A stretch of DNA of 64,000 nucleotides from a virus. The stretch's first letter is position 1. Every line of letters begins with the position of its first letter. The notes under the pieces were generated by a model. It saw nothing but the letters and a program-made list of their open reading frames with translations, did not search any database and was not told where the DNA came from. The stretch spans positions 1 through 64,000 of the IMG/VR virus record IMGVR_UViG_3300013005_000034. One strand, 5' to 3'. Shown here piece after piece: positions 37,957 through 47,051 of this stretch. A program made the translations under genes and the position numbers.

Positions 37957-38645
37957 TTTTTCTCGTTTTTAATCACAACAAAATACTTTGGTGCTTTTGC
38001 CAAATCTATTTTACCATCAGAAGTTAAAGGAACTTTTGTCATTGTAACAGAATTTCCTACATTACCTCCTATTGTTTCCGCTATACCATTCTTAATTCCA
38101 ACAACAATATCCGTATGAGAACTAAAAGAACCTGTCGTATCATAATTAACTCCACTTTGTCTTGCAAAACCAACTAAATCACCAACTTGCAATTTTACCT
38201 CATTAGGCTTATATCCTTTGAATGGTTTATCATTATTTAATTTTCTATTCTTAATACTATCAACAATATAAGTTGAATGAGATGGCGAATATTTCCAATC
38301 GCTACCTGCACCCGATTTTTTCATAAGATAAGAAATGAAAGCTGCACTCCACGCTTCATCAGTCATTTGTCTATCAGACCAATTTTTTACTCCTGCACCC
38401 TCTCTCCAATATTCTCTTAATCTTTCCATTGTTGATGGGTCGCCCTCTTTTATTTGACCATTTTTCCAATAGTTCCATTCTGAAATGGCTGTATCTTTTA
38501 GTTTATTTACAAAATCTGAAATCATTTGATAGCCCTCCGATAATTTACTTTTAATTGATTTTCTATATATAACAATTAATGTTATGGCAGTTATACCTAA
38601 CATTCCTGCTATAATCCATTTTTCTTTATTTGTTAGTGCCTTCAT
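37953..38645 (-). CDS. Membrane-anchored DUF2272-like protein
   Basis: N-terminal span (WIIAGMLGITAITLIVIY, about 9-26). The rest matches DUF2272: DEAWSAAFISYLMKKSGAGS, PSHSTYIVDSI and VGDLVGFAR with HTDIVVGI. This cysteine-peptidase-like fold is often linked to cell-wall proteins, though the equivalent of the catalytic Cys appears to be Ala in WSAAFIS. Overlaps both neighbouring genes, so it is part of one operon. Confidence 0.75.
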   Translation of the reverse strand: MKALTNKEKWIIAGMLGITAITLIVIYRKSIKSKLSEGYQMISDFVNKLKDTAISEWNYWKNGQIKEGDPSTMERLREYWREGAGVKNWSDRQMTDEAWSAAFISYLMKKSGAGSDWKYSPSHSTYIVDSIKNRKLNNDKPFKGYKPNEVKLQVGDLVGFARQSGVNYDTTGSFSSHTDIVVGIKNGIAETIGGNVGNSVTMTKVPLTSDGKIDLAKAPKYFVVIKNEKK

Positions 38646-38865
38646 TTAGTTTTTTTGTTTCTAAATAGTTTTTTGCATTATAATACAAGGTACAACCACC
38701 TATGACAACAAGCGATAAACTTAACCATGTAGGTAAAACTTTTCTATATTGTATTCCTCCATATATTAAAATAGGTGCAATAACGTAAACATCAATAAGT
38801 CGGATATTCTGACTTTTTTGCATTTCTTTTACAGTTGTCTGTATTTGTTCTTTAATTTCCATCAT
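38626..38865 (-). CDS. Small membrane protein, 79 aa
   Basis: Hydrophobic segments at about 23-37 (LIDVYVIAPILIYGG) and 45-61 (LPTWLSLSLVVIGGCTLYY). Amphipathic N-terminal helix and Lys-rich end. Between the DUF2272 and SGNH genes with overlaps on both sides. A second holin candidate; context only. Confidence 0.6.
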   Translation of the reverse strand: MMEIKEQIQTTVKEMQKSQNIRLIDVYVIAPILIYGGIQYRKVLPTWLSLSLVVIGGCTLYYNAKNYLETKKLNEGTNK

Positions 38866-39467
38866 AAAGTATTATCAATGCTCTTTCCTATTTCTTTATA
38901 AATTGGCAAATTTGAATGAGGGTCTTTTACTGAACCGATTGCAGGATTTATAATTTTAACTCCCTCGTTTTCAAATTTTTTATAATAGGCATTAACTTTT
39001 GTTTCGGTTACATCTTTGTTTCCTCCCCAACCCCAAGAACCTTTTACTACAAAAAGTTTTGAATTAGGAAAAACTCTTTTTAGTTCATTAACTAAGCCAT
39101 TAATATCTTCGTTAGCATTAAAACCACCATTTGTTCCTATGTTAATTACAACATTTTTAATGTCTTTTGTGATTGGATATTTAGATACAGCATCTTTTAA
39201 CCACTTCAAACCCATGCCACCTTTCCACAAAACATTTTCGCTACCAACACTCCCAAGCATTTGAACTTTACTTGATTGTTTTTTTATGAATGGTGTTTGG
39301 CTATCTCCAATTATAATACTTCTTCCGCTAACTAATTCATCTTTATTTTCTTCTTTATCAGTTATTGATTTATCTTTCGTTACAAAATAATAGATTGCAC
39401 CTCCAATAACTAAAATTGATGCGCCTATACCTAAACCTATTAATAATTGTTTAGTATTATCTTTCAT
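38862..39467 (-). CDS. Membrane-anchored SGNH-hydrolase-like protein
   Basis: N-terminal span (LLIGLGIGASILVIGGAIYY, residues 8-27). Then SIIIGDSQT with Ser56 (block I GDS), VVINIGTNGG (block III-like, Asn113) and a C-terminal KDPHSN (D182, H184) as the Asp/His pair. The family covers esterases and acetylxylan- or peptidoglycan-O-acetyl esterases. The Asp-His spacing is one residue shorter than usual. It may act on cell-wall or capsule esters. Confidence 0.72.
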   Translation of the reverse strand: MKDNTKQLLIGLGIGASILVIGGAIYYFVTKDKSITDKEENKDELVSGRSIIIGDSQTPFIKKQSSKVQMLGSVGSENVLWKGGMGLKWLKDAVSKYPITKDIKNVVINIGTNGGFNANEDINGLVNELKRVFPNSKLFVVKGSWGWGGNKDVTETKVNAYYKKFENEGVKIINPAIGSVKDPHSNLPIYKEIGKSIDNTL

Positions 39468-40213
39468 TTTAATTTTATAGTTTTTGATTTAATGAGATAA
39501 AAACCTAAACCAGTTAAGCCAACTAATATTATTACAATAGGCATCCAATTTCTTTTTGTAAATTGAGCTGTTTCTATTACTATATCTTTAAATTTTTTTT
39601 TAGCTTCTTCTATTGAGTAAGGAAAATAATCAAGTGAAAACACAGGATTTGATAGTGCTTTCATTGTATAATCTTTTGGAGTTCTAATACCTGCATTTGC
39701 TCTTTGAACATTTTCAGGAAATACATAGTTAGGATTACTAACTGATACAGGATAAAATATAGTCATAAACAATTGTCCTTGCGTAAAGCTATCAGGTACT
39801 TTGCCATTTACTAATACTTTTCTTAAACCTCTACTCAAAAAGCCATCTACATATTCCATTTGCTCCTTGAAAGACATTTTTCTTAATTTATCAGTTCCAA
39901 CAGCATCACTACCATCGGCTTTTGCATAATACATAGTTTTACCTCCAATCTTTGTCATAAATTGAATTAAACCAGTTGCACCTATGCTATTTGTTATTTC
40001 GGGATTGAAAGTTCCTGCCGATTCGTGTCGGAATAAGTTGATTAACCACTCAAAAGGCAAACCATACTTATCGGCTACATCTGAAACTTTTTGTAAATCT
40101 GTTTTTGTTACGTTGTAAATGGGATAACCTCCATACTTATAACCTTGCTTTATTCGGTTTTGTATGTAGTCGTATGCTTTATTTATAGATTCTTGCCTAT
40201 TATAAACACTCAC
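39464..40213 (-). CDS. Lytic transglycosylase (SLT-like) with C-terminal anchor
   Basis: LPFEWLINLFRHESAGTFNP holds the catalytic Glu (E64) and SIGATGLIQFM the conserved SLT second motif; YVDGFLSRGL matches the third. Cuts peptidoglycan glycan strands. The C-terminus (MPIVIILVGLTGLGFYLI, about 226-243) is a membrane anchor, so the enzyme is held at a membrane rather than free. It sits in the same overlapping operon as the SGNH and DUF2272 genes. Confidence 0.86.
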   Translation of the reverse strand: MSVYNRQESINKAYDYIQNRIKQGYKYGGYPIYNVTKTDLQKVSDVADKYGLPFEWLINLFRHESAGTFNPEITNSIGATGLIQFMTKIGGKTMYYAKADGSDAVGTDKLRKMSFKEQMEYVDGFLSRGLRKVLVNGKVPDSFTQGQLFMTIFYPVSVSNPNYVFPENVQRANAGIRTPKDYTMKALSNPVFSLDYFPYSIEEAKKKFKDIVIETAQFTKRNWMPIVIILVGLTGLGFYLIKSKTIKLK

Positions 40214-40221
40214 TTTTACTA

Positions 40222-40395
40222 TTATTTATAACCTTCGTCTTTTAATTTTCTTAAAGATAGACGATTTACTTTAATTGACAAAGAAAAAGCATAAACACTT
40301 AATCCAAAAATTAAAACCCCCATAGTAAAACCTATAATTTTACCTGCCTTGCCTCCATTTTGCTTAACTTGTTGTATTGCTATTTCGGGTGTCAT
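40222..40395 (-). CDS. Small membrane protein, 57 aa
   Basis: ATG at 40395, stop at 40222-40224. One span at residues 20-38 (IIGFTMGVLIFGLSVYAF), Gly-rich before it, basic after. Two bases from the next gene and eight from the transglycosylase gene. Unknown function. Confidence 0.58.
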   Translation of the reverse strand: MTPEIAIQQVKQNGGKAGKIIGFTMGVLIFGLSVYAFSLSIKVNRLSLRKLKDEGYK

Positions 40396-40397
40396 TA

Positions 40398-40763
40398 TTA
40401 TTTTCTTTTACCGTTCATTTCAATAAGAATTTTCATCATTTCCTCTTGGCTTTTTCTTATTTCTTTAATATCACTATTCAGATTGTCTATCTGCTCTTTA
40501 TTTGAAGTCGTGTAAATTCCTGTTTCCGAAAGATTAATCTTTATTTCAGAAACATCTTTTTTTAGTTCTTTTATATCGTTTGCTGTTTCTGTTTTGTTCT
40601 CATTTAATTCCGATATGTTATTAACAGTATTGTAATAAAAACTATAAGATGTTAAAAATGCTCCTATTATTGTTACTACTAATGCGCCAAGAATTGTTTT
40701 GATAAGATGATTCTGTAATGATTTAAAAGTCAATCTTTCATCAATTTCAACGGATTTGCTCAT
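40398..40763 (-). CDS. Membrane-anchored coiled-coil protein, 121 aa
   Basis: N-terminal region with span ILGALVVTIIGAFLTSYSFY (about 24-43), followed by a long heptad-rich coiled coil (DIKELKKDVSEIKINLS ... QIDNLNSDIKEIRKSQEEM). Resembles hemolysin-XhlA- or spanin-like phage proteins. It is the first gene of the lysis group after a promoter-like TATTTTTG at 40783-40790 (minus strand). Confidence 0.68.
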   Translation of the reverse strand: MSKSVEIDERLTFKSLQNHLIKTILGALVVTIIGAFLTSYSFYYNTVNNISELNENKTETANDIKELKKDVSEIKINLSETGIYTTSNKEQIDNLNSDIKEIRKSQEEMMKILIEMNGKRK

Positions 40764-40782
40764 ATTGTAAAGTTTTTTTTTT

Positions 40783-40790
40783 CAAAAATA
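40783..40790 (-). promoter_or_regulatory. Promoter -7 element upstream of the lysis group
   Basis: Read on the minus strand this is TATTTTTG, a match to TAnnTTTG, 20 bases before the ATG at 40763. No clear -33 TTG is seen at the right distance, so support is partial. The region up to 40844 is A/T-only and has no gene. Confidence 0.4.
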
Positions 40791-40844
40791 ATTAAAAAAA
40801 ACTATTGTATTATAATTTTTAAACTTTACGTTTTTTTTGTAAAA

Positions 40845-41681
40845 TCAAAAATAGTCGAAAGCATCATAAAACCATTTGAAGTTTGCTTTTACGTTTGATG
40901 AGATTGCAGTACCCAATAACTCATCGTAATCTTTTTTTAATGGTTGTATGTTTGGTTTAATTGTATGGTCGCCATATATTCCAAAATCTGAAATTCTATC
41001 ATTTTCAACGGTCATCTGCTTTATATTATTGTAATCTAATTCACAATAAGGTTCATCTATAAACTCATAAACTTTTTTCATTGTTTCTTCGGGCTTCTTA
41101 CTAAATTCCTCTGCACGAATAACAAGCATATTCTTTATTGTTTTAGTTTGAATGGCATTGAATATCCTTTTTAGTGCTATTCCGAGTGGGGGGTCGCTTA
41201 ACCAATGATTAACTCTTTGTTCAATTGTTATAAATTGTTGTTGCGAAGGATTATCCCTGATGTCTAATATAGATGGATTTTCTCTCCACTTTTTTTCAAA
41301 AGATGATAATACTGAACGAATATCCCTTACCATAACTATAATTTTAGCATCAGGATTTATTTCCCATAAAAAAGGTGCGTAATGAACCCAACCTCTGCTT
41401 TTATCCAAGTAAATTTCAGCATCCTCTTTTTGTTTGCACATATATTCAGCATAGCCTTTCATTCCCTCTCTACAAAAGTTTAAAAAACTTTCGTGCATAA
41501 TATCTTCGGTTAATGCTGATTTGACTTCGGGAGTTGAAGAATAGTTGCCACGACTTGAATAAATGTATTCCAATAGGGGTGAAGTTTCACCTCCAACTAT
41601 TCTTGGATTATTAGCAAGGGTGTTGCACATAAGAGTTGTCATCGCTCTTGGCAAACCAGTAGTATATATTATTTTTTTCAT
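40845..41681 (-). CDS. Sulfotransferase
   Basis: The start KKIIYTTGLPRAMTTLMCN is the 5'-phosphosulfate-binding loop of PAPS-dependent sulfotransferases, and KIIVMVRDIRSVLSSFEKKW carries the Arg and Ser of the 3'-phosphate site. Such enzymes move a sulfate from PAPS to a hydroxyl or amine of a glycan, lipid or peptide. 278 residues is complete. Between lysis and virion genes; may modify phage glycans or the cell surface. Substrate unknown. Confidence 0.86.
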   Translation of the reverse strand: MKKIIYTTGLPRAMTTLMCNTLANNPRIVGGETSPLLEYIYSSRGNYSSTPEVKSALTEDIMHESFLNFCREGMKGYAEYMCKQKEDAEIYLDKSRGWVHYAPFLWEINPDAKIIVMVRDIRSVLSSFEKKWRENPSILDIRDNPSQQQFITIEQRVNHWLSDPPLGIALKRIFNAIQTKTIKNMLVIRAEEFSKKPEETMKKVYEFIDEPYCELDYNNIKQMTVENDRISDFGIYGDHTIKPNIQPLKKDYDELLGTAISSNVKANFKWFYDAFDYF

Positions 41682-41723
41682 AGTGTTTGATTTTTATTGA
41701 TTCTTTGGTTTATGAAAATAGAA

Positions 41724-41753
41724 AAGTTTGCCACTAATTTAGTAGCAAACCTT
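41724..41753 (-). terminator. Terminator downstream of the 41767 gene
   Basis: On the minus strand AGGTTTGCTAC pairs with GTGGCAAACT around TAAATTA, followed by TTTCTATTTTC. It lies directly after the gene at 41767-42081 and before the sulfotransferase. Confidence 0.62.
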
Positions 41754-41766
41754 TTTATTTAATTTT

Positions 41767-42081
41767 TTACTTTGCAGGTGCAGGTTCAGCATCATGCAAA
41801 GTTTTAAACTCTGCTTTTAAAGCATCTAACTTTGCACTATCAACATCAGCAAATTTTACAGAAAAACTACCCTCTTTTTCTTTTGATAAATAAGATACTT
41901 TATGTGAATCAAAGATATTAATTGCATGATAATCTTTATCCTGAACATCAGCAGGTTTTTTAGATTTAATGTCATCTACTACCGCTTGTAATTTTGTAAA
42001 TTTACTTTTATCTGTTTTGTAATTTACATCTTTGGAGATAATTTGTGCTTCTCCGTAACTGAAAATGTGAATTGTACTCAT
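41767..42081 (-). CDS. Hypothetical protein, 104 aa
   Basis: Small soluble protein: HIFSYGEAQIISKDVNYKT, YHAINIFDSHKVSYLSKEK, then a DAEPAPAK tail. It has regular beta/alpha alternation and ends just before a terminator, so it may be well expressed, as virion proteins are. Function unknown. Confidence 0.65.
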   Translation of the reverse strand: MSTIHIFSYGEAQIISKDVNYKTDKSKFTKLQAVVDDIKSKKPADVQDKDYHAINIFDSHKVSYLSKEKEGSFSVKFADVDSAKLDALKAEFKTLHDAEPAPAK

Positions 42082-42115
42082 TTTGTTTTTTTATTTTTAT
42101 TATTTATTTTAATTG

Positions 42116-43033
42116 TTACTGAACAATATTTTTTAATCCTTGATTGGATAATGAATCTAATATTCTTTCTGTGCTGAACAATTTAGTTCCCTCTTTGAAA
42201 GGACATTGGTATATGTTTCCTGAAATATCATAAGGTTCAAGAAAACTATCTCCTAATACATCAATTTCATCCTCTACTTCGGTAACAATATTATCGTGAA
42301 TAGGATAACCTAAAATTTCAGGACTATTTCTTACCCACAATACAGTTGATGGCTTATCTAAAGCACAAGCAATATGTTGGCAAACAGAATCTATTAATAA
42401 TCTTTTATCAGAAAATTTCACTAAAATCATTAATTCTCTTAAATTCCCTTTAAATTGCTCAACATTAGGTAAAGCAAGTTGGTCATCTCTGCGAACTTGT
42501 ATAATTCTATGTGTATTTCTAAATTTATCTACCACTTCGTTTGCAGTTCCATAAGGCATATCTCTCATCCAAGAAAATTTAATATCTTGAACAGCACCAC
42601 CATTACTCTGAACTAAAAAGTATGGTTGATTAAATAAACCATATTTGTTAATGCAATAATCTATTTCTCTTTGGTTGAAATAAACTTGTGGTCTTTCGCC
42701 ATCGTATTTAACTCCAACAAGTGAACACCAAATATCAATTAAATGTTTCTTTTTAAGAATATAGTCATTTGTTGAATATGGCTCTAATCCGAAAATTTTA
42801 ATGTTTTCTCTATCTTTTACAAAATCTAAATAGAAATTTTCAGTATTGCCAAACGTATAAATTCTATAAACATCAGGATTATACATCCAAATTTCTTTAT
42901 AGGCAGTTACAACAATAATTTTAGCTTTTTCGTTTGATTTTTTAAGTGCATTTACGACTGCTGTGGCTAATACGTTTTTACCTGCACCTCCGTTTATTGT
43001 GAAAACATAGATTTGCTCATCTTTATTTAACAT
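42116..43033 (-). CDS. Glycosyltransferase, GT9/heptosyltransferase-like
   Basis: GT-B-like layout: an N-terminal Rossmann half (QIYVFTINGGAGKNVLAT ... KAKIIVVTAYKEIW) and a C-terminal half with LLIDSVCQHIACALDKPSTV, then LWVRNSPEILGY, the donor-site region of heptosyltransferase-type enzymes. Linker FNQREIDYCINKYG. It may glycosylate a virion protein or the host surface. Weak similarity to known families, so substrate is open. Confidence 0.7.
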   Translation of the reverse strand: MLNKDEQIYVFTINGGAGKNVLATAVVNALKKSNEKAKIIVVTAYKEIWMYNPDVYRIYTFGNTENFYLDFVKDRENIKIFGLEPYSTNDYILKKKHLIDIWCSLVGVKYDGERPQVYFNQREIDYCINKYGLFNQPYFLVQSNGGAVQDIKFSWMRDMPYGTANEVVDKFRNTHRIIQVRRDDQLALPNVEQFKGNLRELMILVKFSDKRLLIDSVCQHIACALDKPSTVLWVRNSPEILGYPIHDNIVTEVEDEIDVLGDSFLEPYDISGNIYQCPFKEGTKLFSTERILDSLSNQGLKNIVQ

Positions 43034-43053
43034 AGTTGTATGGTTTTAAGATA

Positions 43054-43061
43054 CAAATATA
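43054..43061 (-). promoter_or_regulatory. Promoter -7 element upstream of the glycosyltransferase
   Basis: On the minus strand TATATTTG, matching TAnnTTTG, 21 bases before the ATG at 43033. The surrounding 75-bp gap (43034-43108) is the largest in this block and contains nothing else recognisable. Confidence 0.5.
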
Positions 43062-43108
43062 ATGTTTTTTTTAGGTTTAAAATATACTAACAATTCATTA
43101 GTTATTTT

Positions 43109-43981
43109 TTAATATATCTTATTTAATACAAAAATATCACTATAAATTGAGTTTCCTACATTCGCTGAACCCCATTGTGCAGTTACATCTAAAGTATTAG
43201 GAATGGTAGTATCAAATGTAGTGTTATTAATAGTATAAAATCCATAACCCTCTTGTGTTCCACTTGCTAATTTAAGAATGTGCATATTACCAAAAGTAAC
43301 TATTGATGCTACTCCTGCTCCTCCAATAGTTCTTATTGTAAAATTTATATTTAACTGCCAAACTTGGTTTGTAATGTTAGGCATTACTAATGGATTAGAT
43401 TGAGCCAATACTGTGCTTCCTGCCTTAACTCTAATTGTAAGTGTTTCATTATTTTGTGCGGACATTAATCCTCCAAATATTGCAACAAAACTATCTGCTA
43501 CTGAAAATCCATTTGCAGGTACAGACAAAGTTCCAACTCCGCCATTTATTAAAGTTCCCTCTGTCGTTGTTGCTGTTATTGGGGTGCTATCTGATGTTTG
43601 CGCAAACAAACCATAATTCGTTGCAGGTATTGGAGGCGGTATAATACCCCCTTGTAAAGTCCATGTATTTGATGAAGTTTTAATTAGTTCACACATACAA
43701 TATTGAGATGCTAAACTCAATATGCCTGACTGACTATTTATTGTAACTCCTAAACTTGCTAAAATAGATGTTTGTCCTACTCCTGATTGTAAAACATATA
43801 TTCTTGTGCCAATTAGAAAATCAACCGAACTATCATTGGGTATAGTAACTGTATTGGCAGTTGCTAAATCCATAATAATTAATTTTGATGGGTCGAAAAT
43901 ACCAAGAACATAATTACTTATTTGATTATTTATATGTAGATTTTGAGTTTCGTTAAACTCTATTCCATTAAATATTGGCAT
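43109..43981 (-). CDS. Virion-associated fibre-like protein, 290 aa
   Basis: Residues 1-115 are paralogous to the protein at 51184-51573 (both have NxxINNQxxxYVL, ANTVTIPNDxxVDFLxGTR, YVLQxGxGQTSI, GVTINSQ, YxMCELIK, TWTLQGG). The remaining part (SVADSFVAIFGGLMSAQNN, TTFDTTIPNTLDVTAQWGSA) resembles a C-terminal fibre or adhesin domain with beta structure. Probably a tail-fibre or decoration protein. Confidence 0.7.
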   Translation of the reverse strand: MPIFNGIEFNETQNLHINNQISNYVLGIFDPSKLIIMDLATANTVTIPNDSSVDFLIGTRIYVLQSGVGQTSILASLGVTINSQSGILSLASQYCMCELIKTSSNTWTLQGGIIPPPIPATNYGLFAQTSDSTPITATTTEGTLINGGVGTLSVPANGFSVADSFVAIFGGLMSAQNNETLTIRVKAGSTVLAQSNPLVMPNITNQVWQLNINFTIRTIGGAGVASIVTFGNMHILKLASGTQEGYGFYTINNTTFDTTIPNTLDVTAQWGSANVGNSIYSDIFVLNKIY

Positions 43982-43996
43982 TTTTTATAATAAATT

Positions 43997-46900
43997 TTAT
44001 ATTGATTTTGTCATATTAGGGTCGCCAACTAAATATTTAGGTACTGAATATGTCATTTGATTTTGAACACTTGGGTCATTTTTAGCAATTCCATTAGGGG
44101 ATTGATTATTATATCTTGTACCTCTCGCATTAGTAGAACTCTTTTTTGTATTAGTGAGCATCAATAATTGTTGAGGTCTTGATAATGTGCAATTATTTAC
44201 ATTAACAAACTTTGCTATTTTCTCAAAATTATCAGTAAACGCTATTGTATAATTAGTTGTTGATGTTGAAGAAATAATTGTTTGCAATTCAGGTGAGCCA
44301 TTAAAAAACTCATTCATTGTTATAGTGTTACCTGCTGTTATAACTACATCATCAAAGTTTATTTTATTGCAATTAACAAATGTTGAATTACCTGTTATGT
44401 TTAAAGTTGAGTTTTTTGTATTTACTTTACCATTTCTATATGTAAAAGTATTTGCTCCAGCAAAATAAACATTTCCACTTAATGTTAAAACACCACTTGT
44501 ATTTATTGTAAAATTTGCACTTATTGATTGATTTGCAACAGTTTGATTTGTAGTCCATGTTCCTGAGCCTACATAATATATTTGCACTGTTCCACCAAAA
44601 GGTGCTAACAAATTTGAATTACCTATTCTAATATTTCTTGAAATATATAAATTTGCACTATTCATTGTCGTACCTGTACCAGCGGTAAAAGCATTAGTTA
44701 ATAAATCATTTGTGTAAATATTAGTATTATTAAAATTAAGATTAAATGCGTTACCATTACTCGGTTGTGGTTGTAAAACATTACAGATTATAGAGCCATT
44801 TCCTGCATAAGTAGTTGTTGAAGCAACACCTCCATTAGTTAAAGAAAAAGTGTTTAAAATACTTAAATCACTTGTTAATGTAAATGTTCTTGCTGTTCCA
44901 CCACTACTTGTTAATGCAATATTATACCATGACATACCTGCTGTATCTAAATTTACTGAAAACCAAGTATTTGTATTGCTTAATAAAATATTAAGAGTGT
45001 TTGAATTTGTAGAAGAATCAACTGTTCCTGAAATATAAGTTATTGTATTTACGGAGTAATAAATATTAGCACCTAAAGTTAAAGTTCCTGATGTGTTTAT
45101 ATTTATGTTTTTTAATATGTATCCAGCAGCAGTATGATTCCAAGTTCCTGTTCCCGTAAAGTTTATTATAGATGAACCAACAATACTTGGAGTAGTTGTA
45201 ACTAATAATCCACCTACATTTATATCACTATTATTGATTGTCATGCTTGTACCACCTCCTGATAATGTTAAAGTTCCTGATAATGTAAAATTGTTTGTTA
45301 ATGTAAATGTTGGGTTAGTTCCACTAAAAGTTGCATTATTCCAAACTATACCATCTGTAACAAATGTTGTACTTGCATTTGAATTTAATCTTGAATTATT
45401 AGTTGTAGTATCAACAGTTCCTCCTGATGCTACAAATGTTAATGTTCTTGTTCGATAATAAACATTAGCACCAATAGTTAAAACTCCACTTGTTTTATCT
45501 ATTATAAGGTTATTTGATAAATATTGAGTTGATGAATGTGTCCAAGATTGGCTTCCTGTACCATTAATTCTAATAGTGGAAGTGCCTGTGGTTTCACCAT
45601 TATTTGCTATTAGTAAGTTTCCTGACACATTTATATTAAATAAACCATTTATAGTACAAGCTCCACCACCTGAACTTGTGGTAAAATTCCCCCCAACATT
45701 AAAATCACTATTTAAAGTTATGGTAGGTGTACCAGCAGTAATTGAAACATTACCCCATGTCATACCACTTGTATTAAATGTGCAAGTATTTCCAGCAATA
45801 TCTAAAGTAGAACCTGAAGTGTTTACTGTTCCATTTAGATAAGTTAAAGTTTTACCACCTGTTAAATAACCATAAGTAACAGTACCACTTATAGTAATAG
45901 TTCCTAATGTATCTATTGTTAAATTATTAACTATTCTTCCAACTTGACCAACTGTTCTTGACCATGTTCCTGTACCACTCATAGTGATTAAAGTTGTACC
46001 ATCAATAACACCATTAGCAGTTATATTTATATTTCCTGTTATAAAAATAGTGTTTGAATTAAATATGTGAGTACCTGTGTTGGTTAATGAATAATTGGTA
46101 ATTGTAATGTTGTTTGGCAATGTAGTTGTGCCTCCACCAGCAGATGTACCTGTTATTAAACTACCTGTTGGATTAAATAAATTTCCTCCTGTTGAAAAAC
46201 CTAAAGTGCTTGAATTGTTAATTGTTAATATACCTATTATATTCCAATCACTTGTTAAAGTTATGGTAGTAGCAACACTTGAACTAAAAGTTACATTATT
46301 CCAATTTATACCATTGGTATTAAGAGTGGTTGAAGCTGATATATTTAAAGTAGAACTTCCTGCATTTACAGTTCCTCCACTTGCAACATAAGTTAATGTT
46401 CCTGTATTATAAGTTAATGTTCCTGATAAATTAAGAACACCACTTGATTTATCTATTGTTAAGTTATTTCTAATCTGATGATTACCACTTGCCGTTAATG
46501 TTTGGGTAGCTGTACCAGTTATTTTTATAGCAGCACTACCTGTATAAGTGCCATTATTGAAAATAGTAATATTTCCAAATGCTTGAACTTCTTGTGTAGG
46601 GTCAAAAACATTATTTCTTGTTATTACAGGACTTGTAGTAGAAGATAATGTTAATAAAGCATTTATTTTAAAAGTATCTAATAAATTAACTTGTGGTGAT
46701 GTAGCACCAATAGTTATTGGTATATCCCAATTTGTATTTGCTGTTGTTATACTTTGTGTTGTTGTACCACCTATAATTATCCCACCTGTTCCTGCATAAC
46801 TAAAAACTGATGCGCTTCTTGTTAGATTTCCAGTTATTGTAAGATTAGCACTAAAAGTTATAGTGTTTGTGTAACCACTAAAATTTATATCAACACATTG

Positions 46901-47038
46901 ACGAGAGTTTGAAACTGTAACTTGCCCTGATGTTCCATTTAAAATAACACTATCAGTAGTTAAAGGCGCAACACCCCCTACCCAAGTAGAGCCATCATTC
47001 CAATTACCACCACCTGCTGCTGCTGTAATAGTAGCCAT
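43997..47038 (-). CDS. Giant beta-helix-like adhesin, 1013 aa
   Basis: Ser/Thr/Asn/Gly-rich protein built of repeats of about 110-120 residues with the theme GTGTWNHTAAG ... ILKNININTSGTLTL ... TLNSDFNVGGNFT, about seven times. This predicts a right-handed beta-helix or filament. Starts TITAAAGGGNWNDGSTWVGG. The C-terminus is different (KKSSTNARGTRYNNQSPNG), perhaps an attachment domain. Probably a surface fibre of the virion or an adhesin. The antisense ORFs over this gene are shadows of the repeats. Confidence 0.8.
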   Translation of the reverse strand: MATITAAAGGGNWNDGSTWVGGVAPLTTDSVILNGTSGQVTVSNSRQCVDINFSGYTNTITFSANLTITGNLTRSASVFSYAGTGGIIIGGTTTQSITTANTNWDIPITIGATSPQVNLLDTFKINALLTLSSTTSPVITRNNVFDPTQEVQAFGNITIFNNGTYTGSAAIKITGTATQTLTASGNHQIRNNLTIDKSSGVLNLSGTLTYNTGTLTYVASGGTVNAGSSTLNISASTTLNTNGINWNNVTFSSSVATTITLTSDWNIIGILTINNSSTLGFSTGGNLFNPTGSLITGTSAGGGTTTLPNNITITNYSLTNTGTHIFNSNTIFITGNINITANGVIDGTTLITMSGTGTWSRTVGQVGRIVNNLTIDTLGTITISGTVTYGYLTGGKTLTYLNGTVNTSGSTLDIAGNTCTFNTSGMTWGNVSITAGTPTITLNSDFNVGGNFTTSSGGGACTINGLFNINVSGNLLIANNGETTGTSTIRINGTGSQSWTHSSTQYLSNNLIIDKTSGVLTIGANVYYRTRTLTFVASGGTVDTTTNNSRLNSNASTTFVTDGIVWNNATFSGTNPTFTLTNNFTLSGTLTLSGGGTSMTINNSDINVGGLLVTTTPSIVGSSIINFTGTGTWNHTAAGYILKNININTSGTLTLGANIYYSVNTITYISGTVDSSTNSNTLNILLSNTNTWFSVNLDTAGMSWYNIALTSSGGTARTFTLTSDLSILNTFSLTNGGVASTTTYAGNGSIICNVLQPQPSNGNAFNLNFNNTNIYTNDLLTNAFTAGTGTTMNSANLYISRNIRIGNSNLLAPFGGTVQIYYVGSGTWTTNQTVANQSISANFTINTSGVLTLSGNVYFAGANTFTYRNGKVNTKNSTLNITGNSTFVNCNKINFDDVVITAGNTITMNEFFNGSPELQTIISSTSTTNYTIAFTDNFEKIAKFVNVNNCTLSRPQQLLMLTNTKKSSTNARGTRYNNQSPNGIAKNDPSVQNQMTYSVPKYLVGDPNMTKSI

Positions 47039-47051
47039 AACTTATAATTTA

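Noticed and set aside
44850-46391. Several plus-strand open frames opposite the 1013-residue protein
   Set aside because: They follow the repeat period of the coding strand and have no leader or recognisable motif, so they are shadows of repetitive coding DNA.
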